A DNA stretch of 64,000 nt, from the NCBI GenBank assembly GCA_947456305.1, contig CANGPN010000001.1, positions 1-64,000 on the forward strand, given 5' to 3'. A program made the position numbers and the translations under genes. Every line of letters starts with the position of its first letter. Within the stretch, counting starts at the first letter, position 1. Shown here one piece after another: positions 18,466 to 27,124 of the stretch. A model generated the notes under the pieces. It ran no database searches, was not told the origin of the DNA, and saw only the letters and a list, made by a program, of their open reading frames with translations. This stretch comes from Comamonadaceae bacterium (GTDB lineage: Bacteria > Pseudomonadota > Gammaproteobacteria > Burkholderiales > Burkholderiaceae_C).

Positions 18466-19362
18466 TTAAAAGCGGACGTTCCCGCCGAACAACAAGCTGT
18501 GGAAACCCAGACCAGTGCCGCCGCTGCTGAAATCCAGGTAGCAAACCGCCATTGAAAAACGCGGGCTGATGGCATAGCTTGCAGATAGCAAAGTGGTGTT
18601 GCCGACAGCGCTGTCTTCATCGCCCTGATTGCGTGTGATCGCCCATTGCGCATACATATCAGATCTGGGGTAGTACTTGAGTGACAGTGTGGATTCCCGG
18701 TTGATTTTGATGGAGGTGTCCTCCTGTTTGATATGTTTAGCTGTGAGTTCCAGCGCCACAGCTTTTTCATCCCTCAAGTTCCATAAAGAACGCGAATTCA
18801 AACTGGTCGTGTTGATTTTTTGTGCTACATCTTTTCCGCCCGTATAACGGGCTGTTTCGGTGACGTTTGAATCATCAACACCTAAAGTCAGCAGGCTGGA
18901 AGGTACAAAGAAATAGCCTAAGCGGAAAAAGTATGTATTTGTATCGACATCCCAATAATAGGAAGAGGAGGTGTTCAAGGTCAGTTTGCCGCTGCTCTTT
19001 CCATAACCCAAACCCAACAACCAATCGCCAACATAGTAGGAGCCGGAGGCTATGCCGGTGTTCACTATGCTTTTGTAACTGCTGGTCTCTACCCTTGAAG
19101 GAACCGTACCAAAGTAAATATTGCTCTTACGTTGAATGAATTCGTGCTGATCAAAAGCTTGCTGCGGGTCGTTGTTCACGGGACTGAAGAAATATTGCAG
19201 CACTGCCATAGGCCTCAGCGTGTTGTCGGAATCGTTCAGATTATTTTTTTCCAACCCTATGACGCCAAGATTGAATTGGTAGTTTGAGCCTGGTGCGTCA
19301 GCCAGACAAACGGTGCAAGTCAAGGTGCTACACAAAAGAGCGATAAGTTTGATCAGTTTCAT
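18466..19362 (-). CDS. Putative outer-membrane beta-barrel protein, unknown function
   Basis: I do not recognise the family. The 298-residue product begins with a signal peptide (MKLIKLIALLCSTLTCTVCLADA) and continues with alternating aromatic/polar strands such as YYVGDWLLGLGYGKSSG, NTYFFRLGYFFVP and NTTLLSASYAISPRFSMAVCY, and it ends in aromatic-terminated GGNVRF as in BAM-assembled barrels. This supports an outer-membrane location and perhaps 12-14 strands. The gene is more A+T-rich than its neighbours and has its own AT-rich upstream region (19363-19440). It converges with queG and diverges from ccoI; no functional link is visible. Confidence 0.75.
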   Translation of the reverse strand: MKLIKLIALLCSTLTCTVCLADAPGSNYQFNLGVIGLEKNNLNDSDNTLRPMAVLQYFFSPVNNDPQQAFDQHEFIQRKSNIYFGTVPSRVETSSYKSIVNTGIASGSYYVGDWLLGLGYGKSSGKLTLNTSSSYYWDVDTNTYFFRLGYFFVPSSLLTLGVDDSNVTETARYTGGKDVAQKINTTSLNSRSLWNLRDEKAVALELTAKHIKQEDTSIKINRESTLSLKYYPRSDMYAQWAITRNQGDEDSAVGNTTLLSASYAISPRFSMAVCYLDFSSGGTGLGFHSLLFGGNVRF

Positions 19363-19560
19363 AAATTTTTACTTTTTGGTATTTTTTAATTTCTAAATGT
19401 TAATTATTGCAATTCCTGCGTCTTTTGTAGTTAAATTTAACAGGGTTTTAGGTGGTTTTATAGGCATAAATTGCTTATTGATATGGGGCTTACTGGTATC
19501 AGGAGGGCAAACCAGCGGGTAGAAGAATTCTTCACACATGGGCTAGGTTTCGCGCAAGCA
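19363..19560. promoter_or_regulatory. Divergent intergenic region between OMP gene and ccoI
   Basis: About 200 bases without a gene. The half next to the outer-membrane protein gene is strongly A+T-rich, compatible with a minus-strand promoter, but I cannot place the hexamers with confidence. The ccoI-facing end leads into the FNR box at 19561. Confidence 0.4.
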
Positions 19561-19602
19561 TTGACCTGCGTCAATCAAGCGGCTGTCGGTCGGACTTAAG
19601 CT
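19561..19602 (+). promoter_or_regulatory. FNR-type class II promoter of ccoI
   Basis: TTGAC-CTGC-GTCAA at 19561-19574 is a symmetric match to the FNR/ANR site (TTGAT-N4-ATCAA). The hexamer TAAGCT at 19597-19602 is exactly where a -10 element falls when the site is centred at -41.5. The same hexamer and spacing occur before uspA. Predicted transcription start is about 19609, next to the ATG at 19610. Confidence 0.75.
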
Positions 19603-19609
19603 AGCCCGC

Positions 19610-21934
19610 ATGAGCTCAAACTACGCCTTGCTTGACGAACCGGCCACTTGGTCTGCATTCAGCATTCCTTCCCCAGCCACTCCATCCGCTGATCAAAAAA
19701 ACGGGATTTGGCAGTCACAAGTGGTGGTTGAGGGCATGCACTGCGGCTCATGCGCACTCAATGTGGAAAAAGCATTGCGTGCTGTGCCGGGTGTGAAGCA
19801 GGCCACGGTCAACGGTGCCACACACCGCGCTGAAGTGGTTTGGTCGGCGGACACAGTCAAGCCATCGCAATGGTTGAATGCATTGCACGATGCCGGTTAT
19901 GAGGCAGTGCCTGCCAATGACCACATAGCGCGTCACGCAGGTCAACTCGAAGTGCGGCGTCAGTTATGGCGCTGGGCCGTGGCCGGGTTTTGCATGATGC
20001 AAGTCATGATGTACGCCTTACCGCCTTATGTATCGCCGGACATCACGCCTGAGATGTTGCTGTTGTTGCGCTGGGCGGCTTGGGTGTTGACCTTGCCTGT
20101 GATGTTTTTCTCTGCCGATGTGTTCACCTCAGCCGCATGGCGTGATTTGAAGCACGGCAACATCAGCATGGATTTGCCCGTGGCCATTGGCATCTGGGTG
20201 AGTTTTATCGTCAGCAGCGCTGCCATGTTCACCCCCGATGGTTTCTTCGGCAACGAGGTGTATTTCGATTCCATCACCATGTTTGTGTTTTTCCTGCTCA
20301 CGGGTCGCTGGCTGGAGGCACGTTTGCGCGAGCGCACTGCGGGTTCGCTGGAAGCCTTGATCAACCGCTTGCCGCAATCGGTACACCGCATGCGTGGAGA
20401 CGGTCAGTTCGACACTGTGGGTCTGGCCATGGTGAAAGTTGGCGATGTGCTGCAAGTGTTGCCCGGCGAGGTGTTTGCCGCTGACGGAAGATTGCTGAGC
20501 GGTCATACCTGGGTGGAAGAGGCATTGCTCAGCGGCGAGTCCGAGCCTTTGGAGCGACGTCCCGGTGACACGGTGCTCGCCGGTTCGCATAACTTGCGTG
20601 AATCTGTGAGGTTGCAAGTCACGGCTTTGGGTGAGTCGACACGTTATGCAGCGATTGTGAATTTGATGCAAACCGCATCGCTGCACAAACCGCGTCTGGC
20701 CGCGCTGGCAGACCGCATCGCCAAACCGTTTTTGCTGGCGGTGTTGGTGGTTGCAGCTTTAGCCGCTGTCTGGGCCTGGGGCGAATCGCCGGGCAAAGCC
20801 ATGATGGTGGCGGTGTCGGTGTTGATCGTCACCTGTCCATGTGCTTTGTCTTTGGCCACGCCTGCGGCCATGTTGGCTGCAGCCGGTAACTTGGCGCGGC
20901 AAGGCGTATTGCTGCGCGACGTGCAGACATTGGAAACACTGTCGCAGGTGGATGCGGTGGTGTTCGACAAAACCGGCACGCTCACCAGTGACCGCATGGA
21001 GTTGCAAGCTTTGTTTACTTTGGAACATACCGCTGGCACCACCGATTTGAGTTCTGCATCGGTGCAATCACTGTTGGCTTTGACCTCTGCGTTGGCTGAA
21101 CATTCATGGCACCCTTTTTCCCGCGCTGTGTTGCAAATCCAAACATCACACGCCCACCAACCGGTGTTGCAACAAGTGCAGGAACACATCGGTCAAGGTG
21201 TATCTGCGGTCATGGTCGATGGTCAAGGTCAACGCGAATTGCGCATGGGTTCATTGGCCTTTTGCCGCAATGGTTCGATGGTCAATGGCGTGCCGCATGC
21301 GGCAGAGGCGGCGCAAGTCCATGTGTTTGATCACAACGGTTGGTTGGCCTCTTTCTTGTTTCGTGAGGTATTGCGTGCAGATGCAGCAACCACGTTGGAC
21401 ACATTGAAAAAACTCGGCATCGATGTCTATCTCATGTCAGGTGATAAGCGTCCTGCAGTGGATGCGATTGCCCACCGCTTGCAACTTGATCCGGTCCATG
21501 TGTACAGCGCGTGCACGCCGTCTGACAAGCTGGGTTATTTGAAAGATTTGCAAGCCAGTGGCAAACGCGTGGCCATGGTGGGCGATGGTTTCAACGACAT
21601 GCCGGTGATGGCCGGTGCCCATGTCTCATTTGCTTTTGGCCAAGCGGTGCCACTGGCGCAAGCGCGCTCGGATGTGGTGATACTGGGTCAGCACTTGATG
21701 GCAGTGGCGGATGCAGCGGTGCTGGCCAGACGCAGCATGCGCGTGGTCAGCCACAACCTGATGTGGGCAGCAGCCTATAACGCCGTGTGTGTGCCGCTGG
21801 CCGTCATGGGTTATTTGCCTGCATGGCTGGCCGGACTGGGCATGGCGCTCAGTTCGGTGGTGGTGGTGTTGTATTCATTGCAGTTGGCTTTGCCGAACAA
21901 GCGCACGCCTACTGCTTTACTTGCAGCTGGCTGA
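19610..21934 (+). CDS. ccoI: Cu+-exporting P1B-type ATPase for cbb3 oxidase assembly (CcoI/FixI)
   Basis: CcoI is an inner-membrane copper ATPase that supplies copper for the CuB centre of cbb3 oxidase. The 774-residue protein has one N-terminal heavy-metal-binding domain with GMHCGSC near residue 42, the membrane metal motif TCPCAL, the phosphorylation site DKTGTLT and the hinge GDGFND; the TGE-type actuator loop appears as LSGESEP. Membership in the oxidase operon, immediately before ccoS and ccoN, separates it from bulk copper-efflux CopA. Expression is predicted to be FNR-dependent. No clear ribosome-binding site precedes the ATG. Confidence 0.93.
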   Translation: MSSNYALLDEPATWSAFSIPSPATPSADQKNGIWQSQVVVEGMHCGSCALNVEKALRAVPGVKQATVNGATHRAEVVWSADTVKPSQWLNALHDAGYEAVPANDHIARHAGQLEVRRQLWRWAVAGFCMMQVMMYALPPYVSPDITPEMLLLLRWAAWVLTLPVMFFSADVFTSAAWRDLKHGNISMDLPVAIGIWVSFIVSSAAMFTPDGFFGNEVYFDSITMFVFFLLTGRWLEARLRERTAGSLEALINRLPQSVHRMRGDGQFDTVGLAMVKVGDVLQVLPGEVFAADGRLLSGHTWVEEALLSGESEPLERRPGDTVLAGSHNLRESVRLQVTALGESTRYAAIVNLMQTASLHKPRLAALADRIAKPFLLAVLVVAALAAVWAWGESPGKAMMVAVSVLIVTCPCALSLATPAAMLAAAGNLARQGVLLRDVQTLETLSQVDAVVFDKTGTLTSDRMELQALFTLEHTAGTTDLSSASVQSLLALTSALAEHSWHPFSRAVLQIQTSHAHQPVLQQVQEHIGQGVSAVMVDGQGQRELRMGSLAFCRNGSMVNGVPHAAEAAQVHVFDHNGWLASFLFREVLRADAATTLDTLKKLGIDVYLMSGDKRPAVDAIAHRLQLDPVHVYSACTPSDKLGYLKDLQASGKRVAMVGDGFNDMPVMAGAHVSFAFGQAVPLAQARSDVVILGQHLMAVADAAVLARRSMRVVSHNLMWAAAYNAVCVPLAVMGYLPAWLAGLGMALSSVVVVLYSLQLALPNKRTPTALLAAG

Positions 21935-21935
21935 C

Positions 21936-22073
21936 ATGGACATTTTGTATTTGCTGATCCCCTTGTCGGTGGTGCTGGTGCTGCTGATATTGATAGGCCT
22001 GTGGTGGGCCATACACAGCGGGCAATTCGACCGCTTAGATGGAGAAGCCGAGCGTATTTTGCGGGAGGATTGA
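21936..22073 (+). CDS. ccoS: cbb3-type oxidase assembly protein CcoS
   Basis: CcoS is a small single-helix membrane protein needed to insert heme b and copper into the CcoN subunit. The 45-residue product (MDILYLLIPLSVVLVLLI...) has one transmembrane segment followed by WWAIHSGQFDRLDGEAERIL, the typical CcoS pattern in which GQFDDLEGPAxRIL is conserved. Its ATG is one base after the ccoI stop (TGACATG), implying translational coupling. Its stop codon overlaps the FNR box that drives ccoN. Confidence 0.93.
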   Translation: MDILYLLIPLSVVLVLLILIGLWWAIHSGQFDRLDGEAERILRED

Positions 22074-22111
22074 TTTACATCAAGGCGCGTTCGATTGAGC
22101 AAACCCATACT
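22070..22111 (+). promoter_or_regulatory. FNR-type class II promoter of ccoNOQP
   Basis: TTGAT-TTAC-ATCAA at 22070-22083 matches the FNR consensus at every specified base and overlaps the ccoS stop codon. CATACT at 22106-22111 sits at the -10 position expected for a site centred at -41.5, giving a predicted start near 22118 and a leader of about 20 bases that contains AAAGG before the ccoN ATG at 22138. Confidence 0.85.
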
Positions 22112-22137
22112 TGAGCCAGTTATGTGAAAGGCTTGAC

Positions 22138-23565
22138 ATGAGTTTGGTTAACAACAATTACAGCGACACCGTGGTGCGCCAGTTTTCCATCATGACGGTG
22201 GTCTGGGGCGTGGTCGGCATGCTGGTGGGTTTGGTGATTGCAGCGCAATTGGCCTGGCCGGAATTGAATTTCGGCATACCTTGGCTGAGTTACGGGCGCT
22301 TGCGTCCTTTGCACACCAATGCAGTGATATTTGCATTCGGCGGTTGCGCCTTGTTCGCCACCAGTTATTACGTGGTGCAGCGCACCGGTCAAACAAGTTT
22401 GTTTGCCCCCAAGTTGGCTGCGTTCACTTTCTGGGGCTGGCAAGCAGTCATTCTGGCGGCGGCCATCAGCTTGCCCATGGGCTACACCAGCGGCAAAGAA
22501 TATGCAGAGCTGGAATGGCCGATTGACATTCTCATCACGCTGGTTTGGGTGTCATATGCCGTGGTGTTTTTTGGCACCATCGTCAAGCGAAAGGTGTCGC
22601 ATATTTATGTGGCCAACTGGTTTTATGCGGCCTTCATATTGACCGTGGCGGTGCTGCACTTGGTCAACAGTGCGGCCGTGCCTGCGGGTTGGATGAAATC
22701 CTATTCTGTGTATGCCGGTGTGCAAGATGCGATGGTGCAATGGTGGTATGGACACAATGCGGTTGGCTTCTTTTTGACCGCCGGTTTTCTGGGCATCATG
22801 TATTACTTCATCCCCAAGCAAGCGGGTCGTCCGGTGTATTCCTACCGCTTGTCTATCGTGCACTTTTGGGCCTTGATATTCACTTACATGTGGGCCGGCC
22901 CCCACCATTTGCACTACACCGCATTGCCGGACTGGACACAGTCGCTGGGCATGGTGTTCTCACTCATATTGCTGGCGCCAAGTTGGGGCGGCATGATCAA
23001 CGGCATCATGACCTTGTCGGGTGCATGGCACAAATTGCGTGACGATCCGGTGCTGCGCTTTTTGATCGTCTCGCTGTCCTTTTACGGCATGAGCACATTC
23101 GAAGGTCCGATGATGTCCATCAAAACCGTGAATGCACTCAGCCATTACACCGACTGGACTGTCGGCCATGTGCATTCGGGTGCATTGGGCTGGGTGGGAC
23201 TGGTGTCTATGGGTGCCATGTATTTCCTGATTCCACGTTTGTTCGGTCAGAAAAAAATGCACAGCGTACCGGCCATTGAATGGCATTTCTGGATGGCCAC
23301 CATAGGCATCGTGCTCTATATCGCGGCCATGTGGATTGCCGGTGTCATGCAAGGCCTGATGTGGCGCGCCATCAACGAAGACGGTTCGCTCACCTATACC
23401 TTTGTAGAAAGCGTGAAAGCCACCTACCCGTATTACGTGGTGCGTGTGATTGGCGGTGCCTTGTACCTGGGCGGCATGCTCATCATGCTGTGGAATGTGC
23501 TCATGACTGCCTTCAAAGGCAATGTGCAGCCCGTACCCATTCCTGCTGTTGTGGCCCACGCCTGA
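22138..23565 (+). CDS. ccoN: cbb3-type cytochrome c oxidase subunit I (CcoN)
   Basis: CcoN is the catalytic subunit of the high-affinity cbb3 terminal oxidase: it carries heme b and the heme b3-CuB centre and pumps protons in the inner membrane. The 475-residue, 12-helix protein shows the metal-ligand histidines in [23 protein letters not shown] and [11 protein letters not shown], and starts [13 protein letters not shown] as in the family. The ATG at 22138 follows AAAGG at good spacing; a TTG nine codons upstream is less likely and would lie before the predicted transcription start. First gene of ccoNOQP. Confidence 0.97.
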   Translation: MSLVNNNYSDTVVRQFSIMTVVWGVVGMLVGLVIAAQLAWPELNFGIPWLSYGRLRPLHTNAVIFAFGGCALFATSYYVVQRTGQTSLFAPKLAAFTFWGWQAVILAAAISLPMGYTSGKEYAELEWPIDILITLVWVSYAVVFFGTIVKRKVSHIYVANWFYAAFILTVAVLHLVNSAAVPAGWMKSYSVYAGVQDAMVQWWYGHNAVGFFLTAGFLGIMYYFIPKQAGRPVYSYRLSIVHFWALIFTYMWAGPHHLHYTALPDWTQSLGMVFSLILLAPSWGGMINGIMTLSGAWHKLRDDPVLRFLIVSLSFYGMSTFEGPMMSIKTVNALSHYTDWTVGHVHSGALGWVGLVSMGAMYFLIPRLFGQKKMHSVPAIEWHFWMATIGIVLYIAAMWIAGVMQGLMWRAINEDGSLTYTFVESVKATYPYYVVRVIGGALYLGGMLIMLWNVLMTAFKGNVQPVPIPAVVAHA

Positions 23566-23575
23566 GGAGAAAAAC

Positions 23576-24193
23576 ATGTCTGATAAAAACGGCTTCAGCC
23601 ACGAAAAAATCGAAACACACAGCTTTTTGATGGTGGTGTTGATTGTGTTGGTCATCGCCTTCGGCGGTCTGGTGGAAATCGTGCCCTTGTTCTTTCAAAA
23701 GTCCACCACTCAGCCTTTGGAAGGTGTGGTGCCTTTGAATGCCTTGCAGTTGGCCGGGCGCGATATTTATGTTCGTGAAGGTTGCTACAACTGCCATTCG
23801 CAAATGATCCGGCCGTTTCGCTCGGAGACATTGCGTTACGGCCATTACTCGGTGGCTGGTGAATTTGTTTACGACCATCCGTTTCAATGGGGCAGCAAGC
23901 GCACCGGGCCCGACTTGCACCGCGTCGGCGGCAAGTACAGCGATGATTGGCACCAGGTGCACTTGATCAATCCACGCGATTTGGTGCCTGAATCGAACAT
24001 GCCTGCTTACCCGTGGCTGGAAAAAGACCTGATCGATGCAGATGCATTGCCGCGCCATTTGTCAGCCTTGCGCTCGGTGGGGGTGCCTTACACCGATGCC
24101 GACATCGCAGGTGCGGCTGATGCAGTGCGCGGCAAAACCGAGTTGACAGCGTTGATTGCTTATTTGCAGTCCATGGGCCGCGCGCTCAAATAA
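23576..24193 (+). CDS. ccoO: cbb3-type cytochrome c oxidase subunit II (CcoO)
   Basis: CcoO is the membrane-anchored mono-heme cytochrome c subunit that passes electrons to CcoN. The 205-residue product has one N-terminal membrane helix (about 15-40), the heme c site CYNCH at residues 70-74 within [16 protein letters not shown], and [10 protein letters not shown] containing the axial methionine. The ATG follows GAGGAGAAAAAC, a strong ribosome-binding site, ten bases after the ccoN stop. Confidence 0.97.
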   Translation: MSDKNGFSHEKIETHSFLMVVLIVLVIAFGGLVEIVPLFFQKSTTQPLEGVVPLNALQLAGRDIYVREGCYNCHSQMIRPFRSETLRYGHYSVAGEFVYDHPFQWGSKRTGPDLHRVGGKYSDDWHQVHLINPRDLVPESNMPAYPWLEKDLIDADALPRHLSALRSVGVPYTDADIAGAADAVRGKTELTALIAYLQSMGRALK

Positions 24194-24204
24194 AGGAGAC
24201 CACC

Positions 24205-24345
24205 ATGGATGACATCACCACATTGCGTGTTTCTGCCACTGTGCTGAGTTTTTTGATTTTCATCGGCATCATGCTGTGGACCATCGACCGTCGCAAAACA
24301 CGCCGGTTTGAAGAAGCCTCGCGTTTGCCTTTTTTGGATGAGTAA
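24205..24345 (+). CDS. ccoQ: cbb3-type oxidase small subunit CcoQ
   Basis: A 46-residue protein read directly from the sequence: it starts MDDITTLR, has one hydrophobic helix (SATVLSFLIFIGIMLW) and ends in a charged tail with RRKTRRFEEAS and LPFLDE. Size, topology and place between ccoO and ccoP identify CcoQ, which stabilises the CcoP subunit in the complex. A perfect AAAGGAG ribosome-binding site precedes the ATG. Confidence 0.93.
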   Translation: MDDITTLRVSATVLSFLIFIGIMLWTIDRRKTRRFEEASRLPFLDE

Positions 24346-24353
24346 GGATTGCC

Positions 24354-25274
24354 ATGAGTGATTTCAACAGTTCGTTTTGGTCGGTGTTCATCACCGCAGT
24401 GACTTTGCTGGGCATTGCGGCCTGTCTGGTGTTGCTGTGGGTGACTGCACATAAAAAATCCATAGGCAATGCCGACAACACCACCGGACACGTGTGGGAC
24501 GAAGATTTGCGCGAAATGAACAACCCGCTGCCCATGTGGTGGGTGGGTTTGTTCATCATCAGCGTGATTTTTGGTTTGTGTTATTTGTGGATCTTCCCCG
24601 GCTTGGGCAGCTACAAAGGCAGCCAGTCATGGAGTTCACAAGCCGAATACAACACCGAAATGGCTGACGCAGACAAAGCGCTGGCACCTTTGTATGTGGC
24701 ATTTGACGCATTGCCCGCCGAGCAACTGGCACAAGACCCCAAAGCCATGGCGATTGGCGAGCGTTTGTTCATGAACAATTGTTCGCAATGCCACGGTTCA
24801 GATGCGCAAGGCTCCAAAGGCTATCCGAATTTGACCGATGGCGACTGGTTGCATGGCGGTGCACCGGAGAACATCAAAGCGTCCATCACCAACGGCAGAC
24901 AAGGCATGATGCCGCCTATGGCGCAAGCTGTTGGCAGCCCTAAAGAAGTGTCTGAAGTAGCGCATTACGTGCTCAGCCTGTCAAACAGTCCGCATGATTC
25001 ACTCAAAGCCGCAGCAGGCAAAGCCAAATTCACTGTTTGCGCTTCTTGTCATGGCATAGACGGCAAAGGCAACCAAACCATTGGCGCGCCCAACCTGACC
25101 GACAAAATCTGGTTGCACGGTTGGGGTGAACAAGCCATTGCCAACATGGTGAACAACGGCAAAGTGAATGTGATGCCAGCGCAAAAAGACCGGCTCAGCA
25201 CATCGCAAATCCATGTGTTGACATCCTATGTCTGGTCGTTATCTCATTCAACTTCTGCGACTGCCAAACCTTGA
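24354..25274 (+). CDS. ccoP: cbb3-type cytochrome c oxidase subunit III (CcoP)
   Basis: CcoP is the di-heme cytochrome c subunit that accepts electrons from soluble cytochromes. The 306-residue protein has two N-terminal membrane helices (about 8-30 and 60-80), the first enclosing a CcoP-like extended N-terminus, and two heme c sites: CSQCH at 143-147 and CASCH at 229-233. WDEDLREMNNPLPMWW, the family's signature before the second helix, is present. An AAGGA lies between the ccoQ stop and the ATG. Confidence 0.97.
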   Translation: MSDFNSSFWSVFITAVTLLGIAACLVLLWVTAHKKSIGNADNTTGHVWDEDLREMNNPLPMWWVGLFIISVIFGLCYLWIFPGLGSYKGSQSWSSQAEYNTEMADADKALAPLYVAFDALPAEQLAQDPKAMAIGERLFMNNCSQCHGSDAQGSKGYPNLTDGDWLHGGAPENIKASITNGRQGMMPPMAQAVGSPKEVSEVAHYVLSLSNSPHDSLKAAAGKAKFTVCASCHGIDGKGNQTIGAPNLTDKIWLHGWGEQAIANMVNNGKVNVMPAQKDRLSTSQIHVLTSYVWSLSHSTSATAKP

Positions 25275-26701
25275 ACAAAGAAGACAGCTTGCACAAAGTC
25301 ATACCCATTGAAAAAGCAGACGACGCGCAGTCGTCTGTTTTTCTGTATGCGTCCATGCCGAAAATTTACCCGCGCACGGTGCACGGCTTGTTTGCGCGTT
25401 GGCGTTGGATAGGTGTGTTCATCACGCAGTTGGTGTTTTACGGTTTGCCTTGGCTGGAATGGGGGCAGCGCCAAGCGGTGTTGTTTGATTTAGGCGCACG
25501 GCGTTTTTATATATTCGGTCTGGTGCTGTACCCGCAAGACTTTATTTACCTGACTGGCTTATTGGTCATCAGTGCTTTGTCGCTGTTTTTATTCACGGCG
25601 GTGGCCGGGCGTTTGTGGTGCGGCTATGCCTGCCCGCAAACCGTGTACAGCGAATTGTTCATGTGGATAGAGCGCAAAGTAGAAGGTGACCGCAGCGCGC
25701 GCATTCGTTTAGATAACGGCGAGTTGTCTTTAGAAAAGCTGGTGAAGAAAACTTATAAGCACATCTTGTGGCTAGGCTTGGCCATTTGGACCGGGTTTAC
25801 CTTTGTCGGTTACTTCACGCCGATTCATGAACTCGGCATGGAGTTTTTCCAAACCCGCATGGGCTCATGGGAAGTGTTCTGGGTGTTCTTTTACGGTTTT
25901 GCCACTTACGGCAATGCCGGTTTCATGCGCGAGCAAGTGTGCAAATACATGTGCCCGTATGCGCGCTTTCAAAGCGCCATGTTTGACAAAGACACATTGA
26001 TCGTCACCTACGACGAACAACGCGGCGAGCCGCGTGGCGCACGTTCACGCCATGTGGCACTGGCAGACAGCGGCTTGGGTGCGTGTGTAGATTGCGATTT
26101 GTGTGTGCATGTGTGCCCCACTGGAATTGATATTCGCAAAGGCTTGCAATACGAGTGCATTGGTTGTGCAGCTTGTGTGGATGTGTGCGATGGCGTGATG
26201 GACAAAATGGGCTACGACAAGGGCTTGATACGTTATGCCACGCAAAACGCCATGCAAAACGGCTGGTCTACAGCGGTCATGTGGAAACGTATTTTTCGCC
26301 CGCGTGTCTTGATTTATACAGGCGTGTTGTGGACCTTGATTTTGTTGCTCGGCTTCAGTTTGTTTTTGCGCATGCCTATGAAAGTCGATGTGATTCGCGA
26401 CAGAGGCATGCCGCGCATCACGCAGCAAGGTGAAATTGAAAATGTTTATCGTTTGCAAATCATGAATGCCACAGAAGTAAAGCAAGGCCTGCATATACAA
26501 GTACGGGGATTGGATGGCATGGCCGTGTTTGCCAGTGACGAAATGCAAGTCGATGCAGCGCAATCAAGATGGTTACCAGTGCGGATTGGTGTTCCCTATG
26601 ACAACCTGCAGCCAGGCTCTTACCCGATCTGGTTTGATGTGTCCAATGACGACGGCAGTTTGCACGTCACTGAAAAAGCCGTGTTTCTGGTGCCGCGTTG
26701 A
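25271..26701 (+). CDS. ccoG: Cytochrome oxidase accessory protein CcoG
   Basis: CcoG (FixG/RdxA family) is a membrane [4Fe-4S] protein described as a cupric reductase that yields Cu(I) for cbb3 assembly. The 476-residue protein shows KIYPRTVHGLFARWRW near residue 35, five or so membrane helices, WCGYACPQTVYSE, two ferredoxin-like clusters (CVDCDLCVHVCPTGIDIR and CIGCAACVDVC) and a C-terminal Ig-like domain. The start is probably the TTG at 25271, whose bases overlap the ccoP stop (TTGA); the next ATG (25355) would cut into residues that relatives also have. Part of the cco operon. Confidence 0.93.
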   Translation: MNKEDSLHKVIPIEKADDAQSSVFLYASMPKIYPRTVHGLFARWRWIGVFITQLVFYGLPWLEWGQRQAVLFDLGARRFYIFGLVLYPQDFIYLTGLLVISALSLFLFTAVAGRLWCGYACPQTVYSELFMWIERKVEGDRSARIRLDNGELSLEKLVKKTYKHILWLGLAIWTGFTFVGYFTPIHELGMEFFQTRMGSWEVFWVFFYGFATYGNAGFMREQVCKYMCPYARFQSAMFDKDTLIVTYDEQRGEPRGARSRHVALADSGLGACVDCDLCVHVCPTGIDIRKGLQYECIGCAACVDVCDGVMDKMGYDKGLIRYATQNAMQNGWSTAVMWKRIFRPRVLIYTGVLWTLILLLGFSLFLRMPMKVDVIRDRGMPRITQQGEIENVYRLQIMNATEVKQGLHIQVRGLDGMAVFASDEMQVDAAQSRWLPVRIGVPYDNLQPGSYPIWFDVSNDDGSLHVTEKAVFLVPR

Positions 26702-26717
26702 GTTTCAAGGAGTGAAT

Positions 26718-26978
26718 ATGAACACAGAGAAAACATCAGTCGATCAGCCGTGGTGGCAGTTTGGTCATGTGTGGTTGGTGATCTCCGGCCCTTTATTGGT
26801 GGTGATCGCCAGTTTTGTGTCCGGCTGGATTGCTATGCAAGGCAATGACACCGACTTTAAAAAAGATGCTGAGACTGTGCAGCAGCATTTGCAAAATGCC
26901 AGCCCCTCACAGCGGGAAGCATTGACACCTGCGATACAAGGGCGCAACCACGCCGCCAGTTCTGCGCAGCATCCATGA
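26718..26978 (+). CDS. FixH/CcoH-like cbb3 oxidase assembly membrane protein
   Basis: An 86-residue membrane protein directly after ccoG. It has one transmembrane helix (WLVISGPLLVVIASFVSGWIA, about residues 18-40) and a periplasmic tail. Short FixH-family proteins follow ccoG in many betaproteobacteria and are needed for a stable oxidase; the assignment here rests on position, topology and the WWQFGHVWLVISGP opening, as the rest of a classic FixH domain is missing. The ATG at 26718 follows AAGGAG. Confidence 0.75.
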   Translation: MNTEKTSVDQPWWQFGHVWLVISGPLLVVIASFVSGWIAMQGNDTDFKKDAETVQQHLQNASPSQREALTPAIQGRNHAASSAQHP

Positions 26979-27124
26979 AACTTTTCTAATGCTTGGGTGG
27001 GCAGCAATATTCACGCGCTAAATCTGTCATATTCGCCAAAGCCTATATCTAAATAAGGGCTGTCTCCCTACACTGACTGATACATACAAGTGCATACAGC
27101 ACTGGCCCAGTCACAGGAGACACC

